From: Deltaproteobacteria bacterium
GTDB lineage: Bacteria > Desulfobacterota > Desulfuromonadia > Desulfuromonadales > Geopsychrobacteraceae
Reading direction: 5' to 3'
Length of the DNA: 64,000 nucleotides
NCBI GenBank assembly: GCA_024279255.1
Contig: JAJRRT010000049.1
Span: 26,069-90,068 of the forward strand
The position numbers and the translations under genes are program-made. This document shows, in pieces, positions 16,357 through 25,778 of the stretch; position 1 is the stretch's first letter, and each line of letters starts with the position of its first letter. The notes under the pieces are model-generated. The model was not told the DNA's origin, made no database searches, and was given only the letters and a program-made list of their open reading frames with translations.

Positions 16357-16700
16357 TGATTTCACTTACCCCGCCCACAGTTGATCTCAACGGTTGCATC
16401 ATCAGCAATAACGGCACCGCCAGCAGCAACATCAATCGTCGCTCAAAGCGCGTGCCGACTATAGACGGTGGTGCGGTGCTGGTTGATATGGGTTGGTGCG
16501 AGCCGGATCGCTCTATCAGTTTGACCTTGCCAGCGACCACCGCCGCGCAAAAAGCAGAACTCGATTACCTGCGCCAGAACTACAGCACCGCTGTTTTGTG
16601 CTGCGCTGATGGCTGTTTTGAGGTGGTTTTGTCTGGGCTGTCGCTCGATGGCTTGATGGTCGGATTGATCGCTAACGTTTACCGGAGGCTCGACGTTTAA
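16356..16700 (+). CDS. Small tail-tip-region protein
   Basis: The 114-residue product starts in a TGATG overlap with the tape measure gene. It has strand-rich sequence with WCEPDRSISLTLPA, then a helical ATTAAQKAELDYLRQNY and VLCCADGCFEVVL. Its place between tape measure and the larger tail-tip genes suggests a distal tail or tip component. I do not recognise the family. Confidence 0.65.
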   Translation: MISLTPPTVDLNGCIISNNGTASSNINRRSKRVPTIDGGAVLVDMGWCEPDRSISLTLPATTAAQKAELDYLRQNYSTAVLCCADGCFEVVLSGLSLDGLMVGLIANVYRRLDV

Positions 16701-17872
16701 TGGCAACCCTCTCTGCCATATTCACCGGCGAAACTGTTGGTGCATCTATCCCAGATGCCAGCGGTAACGGTCACACTGCAACGAATAACGGCGTTGCTCA
16801 ACTGGCCGCTGCCGGCTTTGCGGTCGACGGTGCAGCGCTGCAGTTTGATGCTGCGACCAGTAGCCACTTTGATGTGCCTGCAGCTGTTATTCCTGCTGGC
16901 GGTGATGACTTCACAATCGCCATGTTTATTCGTCATGCACCAGTACAAGATGAAGGCTATCTTTTCGGCTCCGGTGGCGTAACAAACTGGTCGTGCTATA
17001 TCCGCAAGTCAACCGGTTATCTCAATATGTATATCGGTGGGGCCAGAATCAGAGGTTATCCGCCGACCTTTGCTAACAGTAACGATCACTTGCTGGTTAT
17101 CCAGCGCACTGCTGGGTTTTTGGAGTTCTACGTCGACGATATGGTTAACCGGGTTGATCTTGGTTATGCCTGGGACGCGGTGACGCCACCGGTTGTGCCT
17201 TTGTCTATCGGTTTGCACGCCTCATACCCCACTAAAAATTTTGATGGTGTTCTTGATGAGGTTCAGTTTTGGGCTGGAGGCATGTCATTGGCCGAGCGCC
17301 AAGCGATATCGATAACACCGTCGCCAGTTCCGGACACGACACCGGCAACCCCCGAAGCGACTCCATCGAATCCTGTAACCTACCGCTTGACCTTGACCGG
17401 AGCGGCGGATAGCACCAGCGACCTGCTATTGCCCTGCGTGAGTGTCCAGGCTCGACTGCGCAGCGGATCGCAAAGTTATCTTTCTGCGGTGATCCCTTAC
17501 ACTCCGGATCTGGTCGCAGAGCTAGCAAATCGACCCAACGGTGATCTGGTATTTGAGCATGTCGCCGCGGCCGATACCATGATTGTCACCACCTCTCTCG
17601 CCAGTGTGCAACCAATCGAAGGTGTCGAGAGCTCGAGCATTAACGTCAGCGGTTGGCGACAGTCGACCAACAGCAACCCGAGCAGTCATGCCGTGCAGCC
17701 AACCGTAAAAACTAGCGGTAGCACTGGCAAGCGCAACTGGTCTGCCGAAAACTTCGACCCGGCAATCCGCCCGGGTGACACCATTAACTTTAATGCTGAG
17801 AGCGTCATTATTGACACCATCAGCCTGCAACTCAGCCGCGGCCGCGAGTCGGTGCAGTTCGGCGAGGCCTGA
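16700..17872 (+). CDS. Tail protein with N-terminal LamG-like lectin domain
   Basis: This 390-residue protein starts in a TAATG overlap. Residues about 5-210 resemble a LamG/concanavalin jelly-roll: a DASGNGHTATNNG opening, DDFTIAMFIRH, FYVDDMVNRVDLG and FDGVLDEVQFWAGGMS. A Pro/Thr linker (about 210-225) leads to a strand-rich C-terminal domain. LamG domains bind sugars or other ligands, so a tip-located adhesin is the likely role. The second half may anchor it to the tail. Confidence 0.72.
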   Translation: MATLSAIFTGETVGASIPDASGNGHTATNNGVAQLAAAGFAVDGAALQFDAATSSHFDVPAAVIPAGGDDFTIAMFIRHAPVQDEGYLFGSGGVTNWSCYIRKSTGYLNMYIGGARIRGYPPTFANSNDHLLVIQRTAGFLEFYVDDMVNRVDLGYAWDAVTPPVVPLSIGLHASYPTKNFDGVLDEVQFWAGGMSLAERQAISITPSPVPDTTPATPEATPSNPVTYRLTLTGAADSTSDLLLPCVSVQARLRSGSQSYLSAVIPYTPDLVAELANRPNGDLVFEHVAAADTMIVTTSLASVQPIEGVESSSINVSGWRQSTNSNPSSHAVQPTVKTSGSTGKRNWSAENFDPAIRPGDTINFNAESVIIDTISLQLSRGRESVQFGEA

Positions 17873-17873
17873 T

Positions 17874-19862
17874 ATGGGTCGGGCTACGATCATCAGCCAT
17901 TTGGGTGCCGGGCAGTACCGGGTGCAGCCGGACTTTGACACCGTACGTTTGTTGGCAATGATTACTGGCCTGAGTGATGAGTTAACACTGATCAGCAACC
18001 GCTTGAGCGATCTCACCGGCGAAATTAATAGCGCCAGACTTGCCGCCGATTATGCTCAGCAGGTACTAAACGCAGCCCTGACAAATGGCGATACCGAAGA
18101 TATAAAAACTACGACCGCTGCTAACCGCACCGCCGTCATCCTGCTCGCAAGCCTGCAGCAGACACAAGTCCTGCTGCGCCTGCGCAAGCTCGCGGCCGAA
18201 AAACGTCAAGCCTGGCTCGAAAGCTATAACCAGGCACAGCTGCAAATTGATCTATGGTGCGCTGATCTGACCGACGATCTGACCGGCGAGGTCGCAACGG
18301 TCGAGGTTGGCCGTCAGTCGACCGCCCAACTGCTGCGCCCTGGACACGGTGGGTCCGCTGTTTATGACGCCGTGCGCGACGGGCAGCACCAAGCTTTGGC
18401 AGGCAGTACCCCGAATGGGGTTTTTTATAATGCCGCCATGCGCCCGGGCACCGAAAAGTGGCGCCCTTGCTACCGTACCGGCACGATCACCGCGCTCGAT
18501 ACCGGCGCCGACACCGCAAGCGTCACCCTTGATGTCGCCAGCAGCGATCAGGGAATAGACATTAATCAAACCGCCACCCTGACCGACATCCCGGTGCAGT
18601 ATATGACCTGCAACGCCAAGGCATTTAACACTGGCGACCACGTATTAATCGAGTTCGTAGGCAGGCTCTGGTCTGGTGCTCAGGTCGTCGGTTTCGTCGA
18701 TAATCCACAGGCTTGTTTTGGCTGGGTACTCGCGGCCATTGACTATAGCAGCCACAGCTTGCCCGACAGTATGGGCCGCTATGAACTGAACAACATGATC
18801 GTTGAGATAGTTAATCGGCCAGCTGGTGCCGCCGATCCGAGTACCGACGAAGTCATTATCGGCACAGCGCCGACGGTTGAGCCGGTCGATCCAGATCCAA
18901 CGGCGGTTCTGGTCAGCCGCTATCTATCGGCAATGGGCGAAGGCTGGGACGCGATCCCCGGCACCGATTATCTCAACTACTACACCCACCCCTATAAAAA
19001 CGCCACGCGCCCCGATATAACGGCGCCGGTCAATTTGGCGGCTATCGAGCCAGACCCTGATCGCGTTATCGCTTGGCCGAATGGCAGCTATGAGCGCTGG
19101 CCGATCTATTGGGCCGGTCGCCTGCTCACCTATAAATGGCAGAGCATCATGGCGATCAGCGCCAGCGCGCTTGGTGGCAATGGTGAAATTATCAACGGAT
19201 CGGCCTTTGCTATTGCTGGCGGCGTTGCCCCCTATACCTGGTCAATTCAGATGGAATCAGCATTGCCCGCAATCAACCCGGCCTGCTTGGTGCAAGCTGC
19301 AGGCGATGCCGTCACCGCCTCAATCGTGGCACCGACAACCTACGATCTGCCCGTCGGGCGCGGCGCGATTATCTGCACCGATGTCAACGGTTTAACTGTC
19401 GCGGTAGATGTCGAGTTCGGAACCGAGCAGACGTACCTGGCGTTTAACAATTATGACGCGACTTTGCCGGTTTGGGATTGGCACTGGGACGGGTTAAACA
19501 TCCCCGCAGGCGACACCCCGCCCTGGCAGCTCGGTGTCGTTTATCTAAAGGATAACGACAAGCTGTATGTTCTTGAGGAGGGCGGCGATCCATATTATGT
19601 CAATGGCGTTCTTATGGATGGTTTTCTCGCCACCATTATCGCATACGCCAGCGGCGGTGAAACCGCCATTTTTTATCGGCTCGTGACCGAAGCCGCAGGC
19701 AATGTAAAGCAGCTGGTTACAGAAGGCTGGTGGGTAGACAATAGCACCGCCGAGCACGCGATCCCGGCAGGTTTTGCACAATCCCGAATATCTGGCAGCG
19801 ATGTCGACGCAACTGGTTTGGTTTTGCGGTCGACGCATGGAACAAACACTGCGGCACAATAA
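17874..19862 (+). CDS. Large tail-tip / host-interaction protein
   Basis: The product has 662 residues from the ATG at 17874, two bases after the previous stop, with GAGG upstream. The N terminus includes a long helical stretch (LSDELTLISNRLSDLTGEIN to RLRKLAAEKRQAWLESY), then a beta-rich region. Around residue 440 a segment GSAFAIAGGVAPYTWSI looks like an Ig/cadherin-like He_PIG domain. It is probably the central tip or receptor-binding protein. No enzymatic motif is visible. Confidence 0.7.
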   Translation: MGRATIISHLGAGQYRVQPDFDTVRLLAMITGLSDELTLISNRLSDLTGEINSARLAADYAQQVLNAALTNGDTEDIKTTTAANRTAVILLASLQQTQVLLRLRKLAAEKRQAWLESYNQAQLQIDLWCADLTDDLTGEVATVEVGRQSTAQLLRPGHGGSAVYDAVRDGQHQALAGSTPNGVFYNAAMRPGTEKWRPCYRTGTITALDTGADTASVTLDVASSDQGIDINQTATLTDIPVQYMTCNAKAFNTGDHVLIEFVGRLWSGAQVVGFVDNPQACFGWVLAAIDYSSHSLPDSMGRYELNNMIVEIVNRPAGAADPSTDEVIIGTAPTVEPVDPDPTAVLVSRYLSAMGEGWDAIPGTDYLNYYTHPYKNATRPDITAPVNLAAIEPDPDRVIAWPNGSYERWPIYWAGRLLTYKWQSIMAISASALGGNGEIINGSAFAIAGGVAPYTWSIQMESALPAINPACLVQAAGDAVTASIVAPTTYDLPVGRGAIICTDVNGLTVAVDVEFGTEQTYLAFNNYDATLPVWDWHWDGLNIPAGDTPPWQLGVVYLKDNDKLYVLEEGGDPYYVNGVLMDGFLATIIAYASGGETAIFYRLVTEAAGNVKQLVTEGWWVDNSTAEHAIPAGFAQSRISGSDVDATGLVLRSTHGTNTAAQ

Positions 19863-19905
19863 TCGAACAGCGGTCATCGTGGCCGCGCAAACAAGAAGGC
19901 TATTT

Positions 19906-20193
19906 ATGATTCAAAAACTGTTTGATTTTTTTCTGCAGCGCAGCGCAAAGAAGCTGGATGGCTACAAAACTACTATCGGCGGTATCGGCATGATCTTGAC
20001 CGGCATTATCGGCCTGGCCGGTCATTATTTCCAGGACCAAGGGCTACCGAATATGGAGATAGACACCGCACTGACAACCATCACCGGCGGCTTCGCTGTG
20101 CTCGGGATCGGTGGCAAAATTGAAAAAAGTATGGTGGTTCAGAAAAACTTGGCAAATAAACTGGGACACCCGGTTGGCACGCTGGATCAATAA
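19906..20193 (+). CDS. Small two-helix membrane protein, holin-like
   Basis: The 95-residue product starts at ATG 19906 with AGAAGG six bases upstream. After KKLDGYKTTIGG it has one hydrophobic segment (GMILTGIIGLAGHYF) and a second one (TTITGGFAVLGIGG). This layout is frequent in phage holin-like proteins, which would export or trigger the endolysin encoded about 9 kb upstream. Overlapping the reading frame's N-terminal extension with the previous gene is not needed. Confidence 0.6.
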   Translation: MIQKLFDFFLQRSAKKLDGYKTTIGGIGMILTGIIGLAGHYFQDQGLPNMEIDTALTTITGGFAVLGIGGKIEKSMVVQKNLANKLGHPVGTLDQ

Positions 20194-20214
20194 TCGTATT
20201 AACAGGAGATAGTC

Positions 20215-20532
20215 ATGAGCAATCTGGCGGATTTTTATCAGGGCGACACGAAACGTTGGCGCGTAGTATTCCCGTACAATATATCGTCAGCAATAATCAA
20301 GTTCCGGATGATCGACAAACTGGAGACGGCGACACCACAGGTTGTTATCACTGGTGTGTTGGACGCCCCAGACGGCAACGGCGACATTTTCGGGGTAACC
20401 ATAGAGATTTCGCCAGCCCTTTCTGCGACGCTAATTCCGGGAGAATTTTTGTCAGAGCATGAAATTACCAACGGCGGCGACGTGACAACGTTCCTGGTCC
20501 AGAAAATTCGGGTCAAGGCCGGAATCGGGTAG
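20215..20532 (+). CDS. Phage tail-region protein, unknown
   Basis: A 105-residue beta-rich protein with AGGAGAT upstream. The pattern of GDTKRWRVVFP, then IKFRMIDK and a closing TFLVQKIRVKAGIG resembles N-terminal domains of receptor-binding or baseplate proteins such as BppU. The similarity is weak, and the function is inferred only from position in the tail-fibre region. Confidence 0.6.
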   Translation: MSNLADFYQGDTKRWRVVFPYNISSAIIKFRMIDKLETATPQVVITGVLDAPDGNGDIFGVTIEISPALSATLIPGEFLSEHEITNGGDVTTFLVQKIRVKAGIG

Positions 20533-20541
20533 GGCGAATCA

Positions 20542-21084
20542 ATGGAAACGACAAATATCATCCTCAAAGATGAGTTGATCACGGTCGCAGTCCCGACCGA
20601 GGTTATTGATGTCGCAGTCCAGGATGCTGTCATTGTCGCCAACATTACTGACGACAATCAGGTTGCAGTGCAGATCGTTGAGGAAATTTTCTCAGTCGAT
20701 CCGTTTGTCACCCTGGCACCACCAGCGATGCCAGTCGTAAACAACGGCGTCATCCCATTCATTGCAGTGACGGCAGCAGCGGGGGCGACAGAGGCAATCA
20801 TCGACTGTAACCAGGCGCTGGCCTGGAAAATAGATGTGTCACTTTTGAGACTATGGCCAACCCTCAAAATTAGCGTCATTAATTGGCCCGCTAATGCACT
20901 CTGCACCCTCCACCTGTTGATCGAAAATGTTGACGTGGGAGGATGTGCCATCATCTGGCCAATCGCCGCAGGCGTTGCCGGGGTCCCTGTCGGCCCGGGT
21001 ATTAGCAACCACTACGAGCTGCGGACCTGGAACGGCGGACAGAACATTCAGGTGCAACGGACGGGATACTATCGGATTGACTAA
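20542..21084 (+). CDS. Phage tail-region protein, unknown (last gene of the prophage)
   Basis: A 180-residue protein beginning METTNIILKDELITVAVP. The N-terminal half is rich in Val and Ile, with tandem-like phrases VAVPTEVIDVAVQDAVIVAN, and the C-terminal half has strand-rich sequence ending NIQVQRTGYYRID. It is probably a fibre or fibre-tip component. It is the last coding sequence before the terminator and tRNA. Confidence 0.6.
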   Translation: METTNIILKDELITVAVPTEVIDVAVQDAVIVANITDDNQVAVQIVEEIFSVDPFVTLAPPAMPVVNNGVIPFIAVTAAAGATEAIIDCNQALAWKIDVSLLRLWPTLKISVINWPANALCTLHLLIENVDVGGCAIIWPIAAGVAGVPVGPGISNHYELRTWNGGQNIQVQRTGYYRID

Positions 21085-21168
21085 TCTCAAACTGACAGCG
21101 GTAGCCAGCCTGGTACTGTTAATCATCTGACCTTGCCAGTATGTCTGACATTGTCTGATATTTTCAAT

Positions 21169-21201
21169 AAAAAAGGCCAGCTCGGGAAGCTGGCCTTTTT
21201 T
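21169..21201 (+). terminator. Rho-independent terminator at the end of the prophage late operon
   Basis: GGCCAGCT at 21175-21182 pairs with AGCTGGCC at 21188-21195 over CGGGA, with A-rich bases before and six T after. It can work in both directions and would also block transcription coming from the tRNA side. Confidence 0.92.
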
Positions 21202-21229
21202 ATTTAACTTATTGTTTTATCGTTATAAA

Positions 21230-21308
<79 letters not shown>

Positions 21309-21533
21309 ACATCATTTTTGCTGATACTGTGCCCATCTGAGCGACGAACTTGAACTATATACTCTGCGTAAATACCTTTTGTCAATCTGAGATTTGTGTC
21401 TCTTGGAGCTTGGAATTATTGAGTTATTTCGCTCTTTCATTTTTCCGCTTTTTGCATGTCGCGACCTAGCCCGCCGGCACATTCACCGTCGAGATAAACA
21501 GTGTTGAAATCAGCAGTAGAAAAACCAATTTTT

Positions 21534-22037
21534 TTATGGCTTCGTCTCCATCTTGGCCGTAACTGCCTTGTTTCTCTCTTCGATCCATGAATCGATCAGC
21601 AGCAGGCCGACGCCGACGCAGATGGCGCTGTCGGCGATATTGAATGCAGGCCAGTGTAGTTGATACCAGTGGACATCTATAAAGTCGATGACCTCTCCAA
21701 AGCGAATGCGGTCAACCAGATTGCCGACTGCTCCGGAAAAGATCAGGCTGAGTCCAATTTGTAGCCGCAGGTTTCCGCCTTGTTCTTTTCTGAGGTACCA
21801 GAGAATACCGAGGGAGGCTACGACAGAGACCAGAATAAAAAATGGTATCCGCAAACTGTGGTCAGCCAGAATGCCGAAAGCGGCACCCGGGTTACGCACG
21901 TAGGTGATATGCACAAAATTTTCGAGCAACTCAATCGACTGGTGCAGTGACATGCTGGCCAGGACTAGTGCTTTGGTCAGTTGGTCAAGCAGAAGTCCAG
22001 CTATTGCAATGCCGATAAACCAGCGGTACTGACGCAT
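21534..22037 (-). CDS. lspA: Lipoprotein signal peptidase II
   Basis: This 167-residue inner-membrane protein removes signal peptides from diacylglyceryl-modified prolipoproteins. Four hydrophobic helices are visible, and the two catalytic aspartates lie in GNLVDRIRFG and FNIADSAI. VRNPGAAFG is also family-typical. The ATG at 22037 overlaps the ileS stop as TGATG and is preferred over a TTG one codon earlier. ileS-lspA adjacency is a common bacterial arrangement. Confidence 0.97.
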   Translation of the reverse strand: MRQYRWFIGIAIAGLLLDQLTKALVLASMSLHQSIELLENFVHITYVRNPGAAFGILADHSLRIPFFILVSVVASLGILWYLRKEQGGNLRLQIGLSLIFSGAVGNLVDRIRFGEVIDFIDVHWYQLHWPAFNIADSAICVGVGLLLIDSWIEERNKAVTAKMETKP

Positions 22038-24814
22038 CAACCGACAGCCAGGGCGTCAACGCAGCGCTGACAGGCCTGCGGATGCTCTTTGTTCTCACCA
22101 ACAGAGGTGACATAGTTCCAGCACCGCTCACACTTCTCCCCATCTGCAGCATCAACACGCAGGTGTAGATCTTCGATCCCTTCGGCGGCAGTTCCCCCTT
22201 CAAGGGTCTCGCAGAGTTCAACCTGAGAGACGATGAAATAGCTGGGCAGCAGCGGCAGATATTTCTGCAGCAACGGCAGTAGTGCTTGAGGTGCGTTGAG
22301 CATGACCTTGGCTTCGAGAGACTGACCGATCCGTTTTTCGCTGCGCGCAATTTCAAGCGACTTGGAGACGGCACCACGCACCTTTTGCAACTGCTCGTAG
22401 CGTTCTTCGAGCTCTGTGTCGCGCCAGTTGTTTTTGGCCGGGGCCTTGGCAAGATGGACGCTCTCCTCACGCTGACCCGGCAACTCCGTCCAGATTTCGT
22501 CGGCGGTAAAGGTCAGAATTGGCGCCAGCATGCGCGTGATGGCATCAAGGATCAGGTAGATGGCGCTGCGGGCACTGCGGTACTCGATACTGCTCTTCGG
22601 GCTGGTGTAGATCCGATCTTTCAAGATATCGAGATAGAACGCGGAGAGGTCGAGGGCGCAGAAGTTGTGAACTGCATGGTAAATGACATGAAATTCGTAG
22701 TCATTGTAGGCTTTTTCGACCCGTTCGTTGAGGCCGGTCAGGCGCGAGAGTGCCCAGCGATCCAGTTCGAACATCTCTGTGGTTGCAACCAGATCGGTGT
22801 CAGGATTGAAACCATCGAGGTTGCCAAGGATATAGCGTGCGGTGTTGCGGATCCGCCGGTAGGCATCAGACAGGCGTTGCAGGGTCTCCTGGCCGATGCG
22901 GATATCGTCACGGTAGTCGGTCGCCGCAACCCAGAGACGCAGGATCTCAGCACCGTACTTGTTGATGATCTGTTCGGGAGCGATGACGTTGCCGACAGAT
23001 TTTGACATCGGCCGGCCGTTGGCATCGAGTACAAAACCGTGGGTCAGTACCGAATGATATGGAGCGCGGTCGCGGGTACCGACCGATTCGAGCAGGCTCG
23101 AATGGAACCAGCCGCGATGCTGATCCGAACCTTCGAGATAGAGGTCGGCCGGGCTCTGTAGATTTTCACGATGCTCAAGCACTGCGGCGTGCGAGACGCC
23201 TGAATCGAACCAGACGTCGAGAATGTCAGTCTCTTTGGTAAAGACGCTATGGCCACAATCAGGGCATTTGGTCCCTGCCGGCAGGAGTTCGGAAGCGTCT
23301 TTTTCAAACCAGATGTCACTGCCGGTCGCTTCGAATTGATCGGCGATGTGGTGCATGATTTTTCCGTTGAGCAGGGCTTCGCCACACTTTTCACAGTAGC
23401 AGATGGTGATCGGAACGCCCCAGCTGCGTTGGCGACTGATACACCAGTCGGGTCTGGCGACCACCATGTTGAAGATGCGGTCGTGGCCCCAGGCTGGAAT
23501 CCATTCGACGCGATCGATCTCTGCCAGGGCTTTGGTGCGCAGCTCCTGTTGTTCCATCGAGATAAACCACTGCTCGGTCGCCCGAAAAATAATCGGTTTC
23601 TTGCAGCGCCAGCAATGTGGGTAACTGTGATTTATTTCACTCAGGTGGAGCAGGGCTCCAACCTCGGTCAACTTGTCGTTGACGGCCTGGTTAGCATCCT
23701 TCAGCTTCATCCCACCGAAAAACTCAACGTCTTCACGGTAGCGGCCATAGTCATCGACCGGGTTGTAGACTTCAAGGCCGTAGCGCAGGCCGATAACGTA
23801 GTCATCCTGACCATGGCCTGGAGCGGTGTGGACACAGCCGGTTCCGGCCTCCAGGGTCACGTGATCACCGAGCATCAGCAATGCTGGACGGTCATAGAAA
23901 GGGTGGCGGCAGCTGCGCTTGTCGAAAATTTCGCTGCTGAAGGTTGCGGCGATTTTTGTATTTTCAAGACCGAGGGTGGCTATGACCGATTGATGAAGGC
24001 CTTCGGCGAACACAAGATATTCACTGCCGGTATCGACCGCAACATAATCGAGTTCCGGATTCAGGCTGATTCCGAGGTTCGCTGGAATCGTCCAGGGGGT
24101 TGTGGTCCAGATGACAAAGGAGAGTGGCTTGTCGCCCAGCGCCGCGATCTCAAATGGCATTTCGTCGGTGTAGGGGAACTTGACGAAGATCGAGGGCGAG
24201 GTGTGATCGGCATGCTCGACTTCGGCTTCAGCCAGGGCCGTGACGCAAGATGAACACCAATGAATCGGTTTTTTCCCTTTGAACAGTGAGCCGCGTTCGA
24301 CGAGGCTTGCCAGTTCGCGTGCGGTGGCGGCCTCGTAGTGAGGGTCCATCGTCAGATATGGCTTATCCCAGTCGCCGAAGATGCCGAGGCGCTTGAATTC
24401 ATCCGCCTGGATACCGACCCATTCGCTGGCGTAGTCGCGGCAGAGACGGCGGAAGTCGGCCTTGCTCATCTCGCGTTTTTTCTTGCCGAGTTTTTTATCG
24501 ACCATCAGTTCGATCGGTAGACCGTGGCAATCCCACCCGGGTACATAGGGCGCATAGTACCCCTGCATCCGCTTGCTCTTGATGATGATATCTTTAAGGG
24601 TTTTGTTCAGCGCATGGCCAATGTGGATGTGGCCGTTGGCGTAGGGAGGGCCATCATGCAGAATGAACGGTTTTTGACCGGCATTTGCCGCATCGATTCG
24701 TTCGTTCAGGCCTGCCTGTTGCCATTTTTGAAGCATTTCAGGTTCCCGTTTGGGCAAATTGCCACGCATGGGAAATTCGGTATTCGGAAGATTGAGAGTC
24801 TCTTTGTAGTTCAT
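22037..24814 (-). CDS. ileS: Isoleucyl-tRNA synthetase
   Basis: The enzyme (925 residues) charges tRNA-Ile. The HIGH motif appears as GHIHIGHALN after PPYANG, and the KMSKS loop as PMSKSVGN. Editing-domain sequence with TPWTIPANLGIS is present, and the C-terminal zinc knuckle has CERCWNYV and CQRCVDAL. I chose the ATG at 24814 (MNYKETLNLP), the usual N terminus for the family; upstream in-frame codons are probably not coding. It is co-transcribed with lspA. No T-box leader was recognised upstream. Confidence 0.98.
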   Translation of the reverse strand: MNYKETLNLPNTEFPMRGNLPKREPEMLQKWQQAGLNERIDAANAGQKPFILHDGPPYANGHIHIGHALNKTLKDIIIKSKRMQGYYAPYVPGWDCHGLPIELMVDKKLGKKKREMSKADFRRLCRDYASEWVGIQADEFKRLGIFGDWDKPYLTMDPHYEAATARELASLVERGSLFKGKKPIHWCSSCVTALAEAEVEHADHTSPSIFVKFPYTDEMPFEIAALGDKPLSFVIWTTTPWTIPANLGISLNPELDYVAVDTGSEYLVFAEGLHQSVIATLGLENTKIAATFSSEIFDKRSCRHPFYDRPALLMLGDHVTLEAGTGCVHTAPGHGQDDYVIGLRYGLEVYNPVDDYGRYREDVEFFGGMKLKDANQAVNDKLTEVGALLHLSEINHSYPHCWRCKKPIIFRATEQWFISMEQQELRTKALAEIDRVEWIPAWGHDRIFNMVVARPDWCISRQRSWGVPITICYCEKCGEALLNGKIMHHIADQFEATGSDIWFEKDASELLPAGTKCPDCGHSVFTKETDILDVWFDSGVSHAAVLEHRENLQSPADLYLEGSDQHRGWFHSSLLESVGTRDRAPYHSVLTHGFVLDANGRPMSKSVGNVIAPEQIINKYGAEILRLWVAATDYRDDIRIGQETLQRLSDAYRRIRNTARYILGNLDGFNPDTDLVATTEMFELDRWALSRLTGLNERVEKAYNDYEFHVIYHAVHNFCALDLSAFYLDILKDRIYTSPKSSIEYRSARSAIYLILDAITRMLAPILTFTADEIWTELPGQREESVHLAKAPAKNNWRDTELEERYEQLQKVRGAVSKSLEIARSEKRIGQSLEAKVMLNAPQALLPLLQKYLPLLPSYFIVSQVELCETLEGGTAAEGIEDLHLRVDAADGEKCERCWNYVTSVGENKEHPQACQRCVDALAVG

Positions 24815-24951
24815 TGCCGCCAGCTTTACGAAAGGGGTTGAAACTGCTGCAGAATATCCGGGCAGACTAGCAAAATAGGGGCGCGTGGGGCAAGGGAAAA
24901 TCGGCTTGATATGCAGGGGGCAGCAGGATAACAGAAACATTTCCGGCGGGA

Positions 24952-24980
24952 GTGGCGAACAGGCACAGCCTGTTCACCAC
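24952..24980 (-). other. Inverted repeat between the ribbon-helix-helix gene and ileS
   Basis: A 13-base stem with one mismatch (GTGGCGAACAGGC with GCCTGTTCACCAC) closes an ACA loop. There is no T run on the minus strand, so it is a weak terminator at most. It may separate the regulator transcript from ileS. Confidence 0.5.
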
Positions 24981-25038
24981 TCGTTCGCTCAAAAATGGTG
25001 ATAATCCAGGGATTGGATTGGAACTCTGGCCGGGCTTT

Positions 25039-25206
25039 TTAAATACTCAGATGGGTATTACCCTGAAGTAATATCAGGCTTTTGCGTAGCAGTTCAGAGA
25101 TGCTCGACCCCTGTTCGCGTGCCAGAATCTGTAGTTGGTCCATCTCTGAATCATTAACGCGGCAGGAAACAATATATTTTTTGGCATTAGCGGATTTTCT
25201 TCCCAT
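25039..25206 (-). CDS. Small ribbon-helix-helix DNA-binding protein
   Basis: The product has 55 residues from the ATG at 25206, which has AAGGAG six bases upstream. A basic start (GRKSANAKK) leads to a beta strand YIVSCRV, then NDSEMDQLQILAREQG and SSISELLRKSL, the strand-helix-helix order of CopG/Arc-like repressors. No toxin gene is adjacent, so it is not an obvious antitoxin. A good sigma-70-like promoter lies upstream. Targets are unknown. Confidence 0.75.
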   Translation of the reverse strand: MGRKSANAKKYIVSCRVNDSEMDQLQILAREQGSSISELLRKSLILLQGNTHLSI

Positions 25207-25274
25207 GGTGAACTCCTTCTTGGATGCAGATTCCTGAATACTGGATAAGGCGCGCAATTTCTGCGGCACTTCTG

Positions 25275-25303
25275 TGTATACAGTTGTGCAAGGGAGTTGC
25301 CAA
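25275..25303 (-). promoter_or_regulatory. Sigma-70-like promoter for the ribbon-helix-helix gene
   Basis: On the minus strand TTGGCA and TATACA are separated by 17 bases, ending about 70 bases before the ATG at 25206. Confidence 0.65.
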
Positions 25304-25442
25304 GGGAGACCAAGGCTTCACATTAGACGATTAAACCTAATGAAAACAGTATGTTGGTGGTACTTTATGGTGTCTGAGCTTGACTATCGCGCCATTTACG
25401 AGAGACAGAAGTACACATTATCCCGTATACGCAGACAGAATG

Positions 25443-25778
25443 TTACATTTCGCCTGTGGGATCGGTCGTGGACTCACTCGCTGCGGCCGCTTTTTTTTCA
25501 CGGCGCTCACGTGCGATCAGGCGGAGATTTCGGATGTAAATAATGAAGCCGGTCGATTGCCCAATCATAAAGACCGGGTCACGACGGATAATGGCATAGA
25601 TGAGAAGTAGTGAGCTGCCACCTAGACTAAAATACCAGAATGCTGTTGGGATCAGGCTGCGTTTGTGTTTTTCAGAGTAGAGCCACTGAACAAAAAAGCG
25701 CATGAAGAACATCGACTGTCCGGTGAAGCCGAGGATCAGGATCATAATTTCACTGGTTGTCAGGTCAGCTCCGAACAT
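25443..25778 (-). CDS. Lipid A biosynthesis N-terminal (LAB_N) domain membrane protein
   Basis: A 111-residue protein with three hydrophobic segments and the signatures GFTGQSMFFMRFFVQWLYSE and SLIPTAFWYFSLGGS of the LAB_N family. These small membrane proteins accompany glycosyl transferases that modify lipid A or other lipid carriers and may help flip the carrier. It overlaps the upstream GT2 gene by 14 bases, so the two are coupled. The C terminus is charged and probably cytoplasmic. Confidence 0.88.
   Translation of the reverse strand: MFGADLTTSEIMILILGFTGQSMFFMRFFVQWLYSEKHKRSLIPTAFWYFSLGGSSLLLIYAIIRRDPVFMIGQSTGFIIYIRNLRLIARERREKKAAAASESTTDPTGEM

Noticed and set aside
18409..18430. A small hairpin followed by T6 and TATAAT inside the tail-tip gene, resembling a terminator plus promoter.
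   Set aside because: The stem has only four base pairs and lies inside an intact coding sequence.
21466..21536. A signal-peptide-like run of codons on the minus strand just after lspA (KKLVFLLLISTLFI...).
   Set aside because: It has no ATG, GTG or well-placed TTG with a ribosome binding site and only about 24 codons; chance cannot be excluded.
22286..24253. Long open frames on the strand opposite ileS.
   Set aside because: They are antisense shadows of the synthetase gene with no ribosome binding sites or recognisable domains.
24815..25038. A T-box riboswitch ahead of ileS.
   Set aside because: No T-box consensus or specifier stem was found; only an inverted repeat without a T run is present.
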